Positions 56,907-64,000 of a stretch of 64,000 nucleotides of DNA are shown in pieces; the first letter of the stretch is position 1; each line of letters begins with the position of its first letter. The DNA lies in the NCBI RefSeq assembly GCF_000708205.1, contig NW_014575556.1, positions 186,599 through 250,598 of the forward strand, read 5' to 3'. Origin of the DNA: Mixia osmundae IAM 14324 (Eukaryota; Basidiomycota; Mixiomycetes; Mixiales; Mixiaceae). A program made the translations under genes and the position numbers. The notes under the pieces are model-generated. The model was not told the origin of the DNA and made no database searches. It worked only from the letters and a program-made list of their open reading frames with translations.

Positions 56907-57481
56907 TGTCGAGCTGGCTGTGTTGCGGGCTTGGCGTGATAAATTTTGAACAATGCGCCGAGGCGAAAGAAATCCTATTGGGTAGCAGAAGAGTCCAGCT
57001 ACTTATGCGCTCTCCGAGGATGGTCCGCATCCGGTGCCATGCTGCTTGCTCCGTTCCGAAGTGACTTGCGGGCTAGGGAGATCGGTTATGACGGGCCAGT
57101 CTACGGAGTCACGGAATCTTCGAAGCGTCATTGAGGCATGTCAAGGGAAGGCGGGAACTCCCATATGCATCCCCTTTCCATCGCGTGTCTCTGTCTTACC
57201 GCGTCGAGTCGGCTTCGCTCAATCGAGGATGCCGATTCGCATTCGGGCACATTCGAGATGTACGCAGATGCATGAGTCTCGGATGCTGTCGTGTTTTGAG
57301 TCTGCGCCTGATCGGTGTCGAGCGAGAGCTGCTGCAATCATATGGTACAAAATGTGCTCATGATCGCGAGCACAGGAATCAATTACACAGTGGTACGGCA
57401 GCGTACAGGCAGGACACCGCGCATTGCGCGTTACGTACTTGTCTCTCGGGCCTTGGTGAGGCGTCGAGAAGGCTCCGTCGC
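56907..57481. other. Intergenic region between a membrane-protein gene and PLAC8 copy 2
   Basis: This 575-bp stretch holds the promoter of the minus-strand gene on its left. Overlapping open frames on both strands (up to 135 codons) have no family pattern and no usable splice sites. Confidence 0.4.
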
Positions 57482-58486
57482 TTAGTAGCCGCGCGCTTGA
57501 CGTTCCAGGACCGTCAGCTCTTCGCTGGTTTGCGATAGCACGCAGCCAACGCAGACACAGCTGCACACAATGTCCGAAACACACGACATGTCGATGTCGT
57601 GGTCGTTCGCCAGTGCGCTGCGCTGCAGCGGAACCATGATCATGCTTGCAAAGTTCGCAATGCACCAGACCGCAACGCAAAATGTTACGCAAGGCAAATT
57701 GCAAGCTGAAGTCGATGCACCGGCTGATGCAAAAAGTCAGCTCTGACTGGGCGAACTCAGATTAGACATACCTTTGCCAGCTTTGAGAGCTGCTATACGC
57801 TGCTCGTTCTGGCCATAAGTGATACATGGACCTGTGATATCAGATCAGTACGATACATTTGCGCAAATGACCATGACAGACAGCACCAGGGTAGGAAGCA
57901 ACCACTGATTACCTGGCTGGAACACAGATCGAATGACCATGGCCTTTTAGCACGTGGCGTCTGATCCGTCGGGTAGGGCTGCATCGCAGATGTTGCAAGC
58001 TGCATGCCGTGAACGACAGTCTGCGGGGCGCGTGTGTCAAAGCCAGCAATTAGATACGAGGACACGATGCGTACTGGTTGCTGCGTGATAGGCTAAGAAG
58101 CAAACACTGTCAGGCAGATCGCGTGGCAATGCTGAAGTGCTCACCATCTGCTGCATAACCTGATGCTGATTGTAGCTGGGAAGGCCTGGAGTAACGTAGA
58201 CAGGCTGTGGCATCTGCTTCATTTGCGGCTGCGGTGCTGGCTGTAGCTGAACCGGAGCTTGAGCCTGGGCATGCTGGATGGGCTGGCCTTGTGCAGGCTG
58301 AGGTTGCTGTATGTATTGAACCCCGGGAGGCAGCTGCCCGGGAGGAATCTGAATGTATTGCACCTGAGGCTGCTGCTGCATTTGCATCTGGCCAGGCTGA
58401 ATCTGTGCTTGCGCTGGAGACGATGACAGCGATTGTGGAGATAAGTGAGCGACCGAGATGCCTTGATTGTAGGTAGCTTGCTGCAT
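57482..58486 (-). CDS. PLAC8-domain protein with Q/P-rich N-terminus, copy 2
   Basis: Exons 58486..58145, 58092..58075, 58020..57882, 57831..57772 and 57723..57482 give 266 aa. The N-terminus is Q/P-rich (QIQPGQMQMQQQPQVQYIQI; MPQPVYVTPGLPSYNQ). The PLAC8 part has FLPWCCPCITYGQNEQRI, CNLPCVTFCVAVWCIANFAS, CVSDIVCSCVCVGCVLSQTS and EELTVLERQARGY. Exon 2 is 18 nt. The intron positions and phases equal those of copy 1, and exons 3 and 4 have the same lengths (139 and 60 nt). It is inverted relative to copy 1. The RRR-rich loop before the last cysteines of copy 1 is absent here, and the second half is more diverged. Confidence 0.86.
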
Positions 58487-58999
58487 GAATTACGCCTGCC
58501 GATCTAGAAGATGCTCGGGCGGTCGTCGAGATTGATCGTTCTGCGAGCCTTGGCGAGAATGACAAGACCAGCAGACGAGGGCGACCGTGGATATGCTAGA
58601 GGATGTGCAGGACGCATGGCTGAGATGCACCTCAACGGGAGCAGGCTAATAAACGTTCGCGTTGAACTTCGTTGCCGTAGCGCGCCCGCAACGATCCCGA
58701 AAGACTCTTCTCGTCCCTTTGAGACTTCGTACCCGCTTCTGGTCGAGCCACAGTGATCTTCGTTGCACGGGACGCACCAGAAACATGCGATATCATATGC
58801 TCGCAAGCAAGGCTGATCGAGTGCATGCAACCAGCCACCGTGAGGGCGGATACATGGATGGCGGATCCCGCAATCGGTCCACCTCGCCGGCCGAGCACGA
58901 AGGCGAGGAACAGCGTCGCAGCGCATTTCTCAAGACACCACTTCCTTCATCCAGCCCTTTGAGCAGCCCACTCTAATCCGACCGACTAGTAGCGTCACG
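58487..58999. other. Divergent intergenic region within the cluster
   Basis: This 513-bp stretch lies between the divergent starts of PLAC8 copy 2 and the zinc-ribbon gene. It carries TGCACGGGACG at 58764-58774, the reverse complement of CGTCCCGTGCA found upstream of family member B. No coding sequence is supported. Confidence 0.45.
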
Positions 59000-60357
59000 A
59001 TGCAAAGTCAGTGGATCGTGTGCAGTATAAGCTAGACTCCTGACAATCGAGAGCCAGACACTGCTTATACTAGCGCGCCATTTCAGCAAAGCTACGTCGA
59101 GATGCCTGCGCAGCAAGTTTACTACCAACAGCCAGTTTATATGATGAGCCAGCCACAGACTCCGGCTGACGAGATGGCGCCGACGGCTAGATCGGGCCAA
59201 TATACATGCCGCAAGTGCGGCAATGCCACACGCTCGTCTAGACTGGTTTGCTCAACATGCTGCGCCCGACGTCGACTCGAGAAGGATGGTTCAGGACGAA
59301 ACCAGAAAGTGGCCACCATTCAGCCCGAAATGCAGCCCTCGCCGCCAACCCAGTCAGAGTCAGTGATGCCTGGTCAGGCCCCGACTCCCGCGGGCTTCGA
59401 TGGTGCTCTACCGTCTCCTGCCTACTCGCCTGTTGCTAATGGCCAGGTGTGTACGCTGCTCTGCGCATTGGTATCTCCTGACCGCTTGAACAGATCGCCC
59501 AAGGTATCGAGCAAGCAAGCTACGTGGCAAACACAGCTCAGTCTGTACCGCAATCGCCAGCCATACCACAGTCCCCTGTTGGCTCTGCTCAACCGCAGCA
59601 GAATGGTCAAGCGCCACCACTGCAAAATGGGCAAGCTCAGTCTCAGCAATTCGGGCAAGTGCAGCAACAGTATACTGATCAAATGCAGCCACTACAGAAC
59701 GATCAGGTACAAGCACATCAAACTGGTCAGACCCAGCTGCAGCAAACCAGCCAAACGCAGCCGCAAACAAGCTACTTCATGCCGCAAGCTCAACAATACG
59801 TTCAGACTGGTCAAGCGCCAGAGATGGTTGCAGTACAGCCGCAGCTGATGACGCAGGGCCGGCAGCATGTAACATTCGCGGTGCCTCAAGCTGATCAGCA
59901 GCCTTCGGGCCAGCAGCAAGTGCAACCGGCCCAGACCCAGACAGATGGCAACACTACGCTCGCACCGACACAGCAGCTAGCGAATGGACAGCAGATCGTC
60001 TACGTAATGCAACAACCTCAGCCTCAATACCAGCCTCAGCCTCAGTCTCAGCCTCAATATCAGCAGTTTGTCGAATCCGGGCAGACGCCTCAGCCTATGT
60101 ATGCGGTCGCACAGCCACCTTACCCCTCGGACGGACAGCCCCAAGTCAGCTACATCATGCCACAGACTCAGCAGTACGGACAGTACGTCGCTTATCAGCC
60201 GGTGCTGGGCCCGCAGACCCCGGCAGATGAGATGTCGATGTACCAGAGCGAGCTCAGCCAATCGAGGCTAGGCAAGTACATCTGCAGGAGATGTGGTGGA
60301 TCTACGCGCTCCTCAAAGCTCGTCTGCTCGAAATGTCACTATTCCCGGAGGGCGTAG
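59000..60357 (+). CDS. Q-rich protein with two duplicated zinc ribbons
   Basis: Preferred exons are 59000..59006, 59052..59446 and 59494..60357, giving 421 aa. The mini-exon (MQ plus one base) is inferred because the frame upstream of the ATG at 59102 still reads like the protein (TSAPFQQSYVE); a start at 59102 is the alternative. Two modules share the phrase QTPADEM followed by a C-x2-C...C-x2-C ribbon: YTCRKCGNATRSSRLVCSTC at about 55-74, and YICRRCGGSTRSSKLVCSKC at the very C-terminus. Between them lie about 330 residues rich in Q and P. The spacing suits Zn binding. QQPVYMM near the N-terminus matches the QPVY motif of other cluster genes. I do not recognise a named family. Confidence 0.76.
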
Positions 60358-60626
60358 ACATCTCTGCTCAGAGAAAGATCATGCATTCTGAGTTTGCAGA
60401 GCTGTAGGAAGACATACATGACTGGGTCGTTGCTCCTGGCCATGCATAGACACCGAGTGAGGCTGCCACAAGGAGGCGTTGCTAGCTTAGCGCGATCTGA
60501 TATTTGCTCCCGTCGTCGCTCCCGCTTGACTCGCTCTGCCCGCTTCGCGTAAGCTTCAACGTTCAACCCCGTCTGCATTTGCTTAGCTTTCTAACACATC
60601 GAGTCCCCGATCAACCCACTTGAAAG

Positions 60627-62810
60627 ATGGGAAGCTCCATTGCATACGCCTTGCTCGTGTTTGCGTATCTACAACCACGCCTGGCATGTTCATTTGGAGA
60701 TGCACCAACCAAACGAAAGCGATGTGAAGCAATGGCGCGAGGCGCTGGTCCAGAGACCTCTGCTGCCGCTGCTTTGCACCGCGTTGCTGGCATTGCTGGG
60801 GAAAATGCTGTCGTCGCGGCTCCCTTGTCGCCTGTCACGAGCGGTCTAGCAAGCGTGACAGCGTTCTTGCTCGTAGCAAAGCGTGACGAGCCATTGCAAG
60901 ACGGATTGTCGGACCTGATCAGCGAGATCGAGAGTGTTTGTGCCGGCTTCGTCTTAGGAGGAACGATAGTCGTGCTGCAATTTAATGGCGCAGGCTCAAT
61001 TGCGACCCAGATCGTACACTCAGCCACTCATGCGCCAGCTCTTTTAGCGACCAGTCTCGTCCTGCACAAAAGCCCCAGCGATGTCGAAGCACTTGCTCTG
61101 ACAGTCGCGAGCATTCTCGTCGCATGGGCAAGGCCGCAGCTTCAGACAGCGCGACTCATCCCAGCGTTGCATTGGGTCTGCCACATCAGCCAGTACACTA
61201 CAATGACCTCCCTCTGGCGCGCAAAGACCAGCAGCAGTCGAAAGACGATGATGCTCTCTGCTGCCTTTGGGTCGCTGTGTGCCTGCATGATCCTGTTCGC
61301 GCTCGATGGCGGCAGGTCGAGCCTAGTCAGCGCCAAGATCATACCTCTATGCGCGTGTCAGACAATCTTGCTCTTCCTCACCGTCGACGCGGTCAAGTAT
61401 CTCGATTCGCCTCTGATACTGCAGCTTATCGTCCCTTTCGAGCTGCTGCTGACGATCGCAATGTCAAAGCCCCTGTTTCTTGTTCCAGTCATTTCTCTGA
61501 GCTTGGCAGCCTTGACAGCAGGATGCCTCGGCATCTATGTCTTCTGCCGCATGGAGCAACGATCTGATCATAGGATTCCAGATAGTATGGACGACAATCC
61601 GCTGTTGCCAGCCGTCGACCAGGACGAGCACCCAAAATCGACCGTGACTCTGGAGACTTCAATGTCGAGCAAATTACTGCTGCTCTGCTTGGCTATCTTG
61701 TCAATATGGCCATTGACGACGTGGTCGGTGCATAAAGACGCGAGTTGTAAGCCGTTTCAGTGCGAACAGATCTCGCTCGGTCGGTGGTGGCGACCGCCTG
61801 CTCGCGTGGCGCACGTCTCCCCTTCAGCGCCAGCGGCATCGAAACGCAAAGCATCACTACACGCAAATACCGAGACTCTCGGCAGTATTGATCTTGTAGT
61901 GTCCTTCTACGACGAGTCGCCCAGCGATGTCCTCACTGAGCTGACTTTCATACGGTCACTGCTCCCGGCTGCAAATCTGACAACATACGTCTATTCCAAG
62001 TCAGCCACCGCCAGTCTCGAAGAGCTGCGCGACACACTGGGTGCAGATCATGTTGCTTACTTGCCTAACGTCGGCCGCGAAGGAGGCACATATCTAGACC
62101 ATATCATCTCGCATTACGATCGCCAAGATTTCGCTGATCACACTCTCTTTACGCAAGCACATCTCTCATACCGCGAGATAGCCGAACGCCGGCTGGGAGC
62201 CCTGCGCTCGTCGACAGATTAGTAAGCCGAGCGCTACATGCGTTTTACAGAGCTGACGGGCTCGCTTAGCCTACATCTAGCGCCCTACGTACCCTCGGAA
62301 TGCGGACTTGACCAACGCGTAGGTCTCGGCTGCTTGCGTGGCGCAAACGAGTGGCCTGATGCAGATTGCGCAGGTCTGGTTCATGCTGCCGAGACTACGA
62401 GAGATCGTCAATTACTTCAATGCGGCGCCAAACTCGTTCTGTCATGGCAGGCAGCTTGCGAGTTGGGCGGCACAATTTATCGTCAGCCGACGAAAGATAA
62501 TGGCGCGAACGGTAGAGCAGTATCAGACTATCAACACGATGATCGGCGCTCCAGAAGCGCATTGGATGTCCGTCTGCCCCTCGCTGTGGAGCACTGGGCT
62601 TATTGAAGCTCTCACAGATACGCAGACCATGTGCCCGAAGGCTGGGATTGGGGCGGACAAGGCAACAATCCGGGCAACAATTACTTTGGTCACAGCTTGG
62701 AACGAGCTTGGCCTGTCATCTTTGGCTGTGATGACGTTCGGATAGCCGACGAATGTCCGGACGAATCTGCTGATCCCTTGCAGTGTCAGTGTTTGAATAC
62801 GTCAGTATAG
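60627..62810 (+). CDS. Multi-pass membrane protein fused to a DUF3431 domain, copy 1
   Basis: Exons 60627..62221, 62270..62318, 62365..62567 and 62618..62810 give 679 aa. Residues up to about 315 contain several hydrophobic segments (VSAKIIPLCACQTILLFLTV; LILQLIVPFELLLTIAMSKP). A further TM at about 348-367 (LLLLCLAILSIWPLTTW) precedes the DUF3431 domain from about 418: SIDLVVSFYDESPSDVL, YLPNVGREGGTYLDHIISHY with FADHTLFTQAHLS, LHLAPYVPSECGLDQRI, FCHGRQLASWAAQFIVSRRK and NNYFGHSLERAWPVIFGCDD. DUF3431 is a fungal domain of unknown function. Introns are 48, 46 and 50 nt, all GT-AG. It converges with copy 2, 48 bp between stops. Confidence 0.87.
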
Positions 62811-62858
62811 TGCTTGTTGCTATCGGTAGAGGACCATACGCATCGTCTATGCATTGCA

Positions 62859-64000
62859 TTACAACGGCCTTGCTGGGGGAGGTGCAAACGATGTGATTGA
62901 GCGCCGATCGTGACATTGACATAACTCAGGATCAGCGCTCTTATCGTTGCATTGCGAGGCAATGGTCGCATCGGAGCAATTGAATATGGCAGGCCAGGAT
63001 CGTTCTAGTGCGTGACCAAAAAGTGGATTCGAAGGCGATATGGGTCCGCCCCAATAGCTCCAATCTGGCGGCGGTGGGTCGTCAAATATGAAGGGATGCG
63101 AATGCGGTGCATTGACGAGCTCCTCGAGCTGCTTGTAATGCCGTAGAGGGCGAGACGCAATCCTTCGCCGGCTCACAATGAATTGGGCTTTCCATGCTGT
63201 CAGCTGCTGGCCGTGACAGTATGCGTCCCCGCTGAGCATATTGAACGTCTCGCGCAGACGTGGAAAGGTCGTGTTGATGACATGATCGAAGCCACAGGAA
63301 GACGCGACATAGGGTGCTAGATGCAGACTGCTCATAGATCAGCGAGCATTCGCGTGCATGGCAGACGCGACTGACTATCCTGTATCGTGAGGTGAAAAGG
63401 CAGCGAGCCGAGGCAGGGCAATCTCGTGACTCGTGAGATGTGCCTGGGAGAACAGTGTATGATCTGCAAAGTTGCGACCGTCTGCTGTGTGTCGTCTGAT
63501 GATGTGCTGCAGAAATGTACCGCCTTCTCTGCCGCGATTGGCCAAGACTTGTACATGGTCTGCTCTGCTGATATGCTTAAGCTCTGTGAGATCGATTCGA
63601 TCAGATTTGACATAGATGAAGGTGCGCAAGGTCAGTCCCAGAGGATGCACCGTCGTCCTGATCACGTCCAGCTCGTCGAGCAGGTCTGCCGGATTCTCTT
63701 CGTAGAACGCGATGACGATATCGAGTGAACCTTTTGTCGTGGCGTGATCAGGCATATGCTTGTGCGGAGTCAATTGCGCGTGCCAGTGGTGTCCGAGCGA
63801 ATATGAATGGCAGGGACTGGTCTCGCATTTGCTAGTGTCATGTGCTACCCAGCCCGTCAGCGGCCACAACGACATCAGCACGAGACAGATCATCAGCAGC
63901 AAAGATGGCTGAATCGACAGTCGTGGGGATATTTGAGGTACTTTAAGATCTTCTAGATAGGTCGAGTCATCTATTGCCGTCAATGTGTCACTGGAGTGGA
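62859..64000 (-). CDS. DUF3431-domain protein, copy 2, N-terminus beyond window
   Basis: Exons 64000..63376 (open to the window edge) and 63330..62859 give about 365 aa of the C-terminal part. A TM (LLLMICLVLMSLWPLTGWVA) precedes the DUF3431 domain: SLDIVIAFYEENPADLL, LANRGREGGTFLQHIIRRH with NFADHTLFSQAHL, LHLAPYVASSCGFDHV, YCHGQQLTAWKAQFIVSRRR and LFGHALERSWPAIFNCSDAT. The one intron (GTCAGT...ATGAG, phase 2) is at the same site as intron 1 of copy 1; the two later introns of copy 1 are absent. No ATG lies before the edge in this frame, and by comparison with copy 1 an N-terminal membrane region may follow outside the window. Confidence 0.87.

Noticed and set aside
1-64000. Transposons, LTR elements, CRISPR arrays or tRNA genes
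   Set aside because: I saw no reverse transcriptase, integrase or transposase motifs, no long terminal repeats, no spaced direct repeats and no tRNA B-box pattern (GGTTCGA type) in the intergenic regions I scanned.

Overview
The window is nuclear DNA of a fungus, most likely a basidiomycete with a compact genome, possibly a Pucciniomycotina yeast-like lineage; the species cannot be fixed from sequence alone. The evidence is densely packed genes on both strands, many very short introns (mostly 45-60 nt, donors such as GTACGT, GTCAGT and GTGCGT, branch sites such as CTGAC or CTAAC), a DUF6534 membrane protein typical of basidiomycetes, and fungal-type TORC2, DSC E3 ligase and RACK1 genes. I modelled about 100 introns by joining frames that restore conserved protein sequence; four of them need a GC donor.

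From 1 to about 46.1 kb the window is ordinary housekeeping territory. It holds NUFIP1/Rsa1-like, ribosomal uS9, mitochondrial uL4m, a LARGE-type GT49 glycosyltransferase, an OCA-type pseudophosphatase, a GPI-anchored PEBP protein, DSC1/TUL1, NudC, LSM1, a DUF6534 protein, a PPP1R37-like PP1 regulator with leucine-rich repeats, NPC1, TFIIIC subunit 5, ribosomal eL29, a tiny secreted cysteine-rich protein, a RhoGEF, PRO2, NASP/Sim3, Rictor/AVO3, and uL11 divergent from RACK1. The longest RACK1 intron holds a U24-type box C/D snoRNA. Several neighbours are convergent with only 40-60 bp between stop codons, or divergent from one short shared promoter region.

From about 46.4 to 60.4 kb lies an accessory block. 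Four paralogous small secreted proteins with eight cysteines and a hydrophobic C-terminus (probably GPI-anchored) are interleaved with two single-pass membrane proteins, two PLAC8 proteins and a protein with two zinc ribbons. Several of these share a Q/P-rich N-terminal low-complexity module with a QPVY-type motif. A Zn2Cys6 transcription factor sits inside the block. This is the best candidate for an undescribed system: a lineage-specific cell-surface gene cluster grown by local duplication.

The right end (60.6-64.0 kb) holds two convergent paralogues that carry a DUF3431 domain; the longer has a multi-pass membrane region in front of it. They differ in intron content. I see no transposon, LTR element, CRISPR array or tRNA gene.
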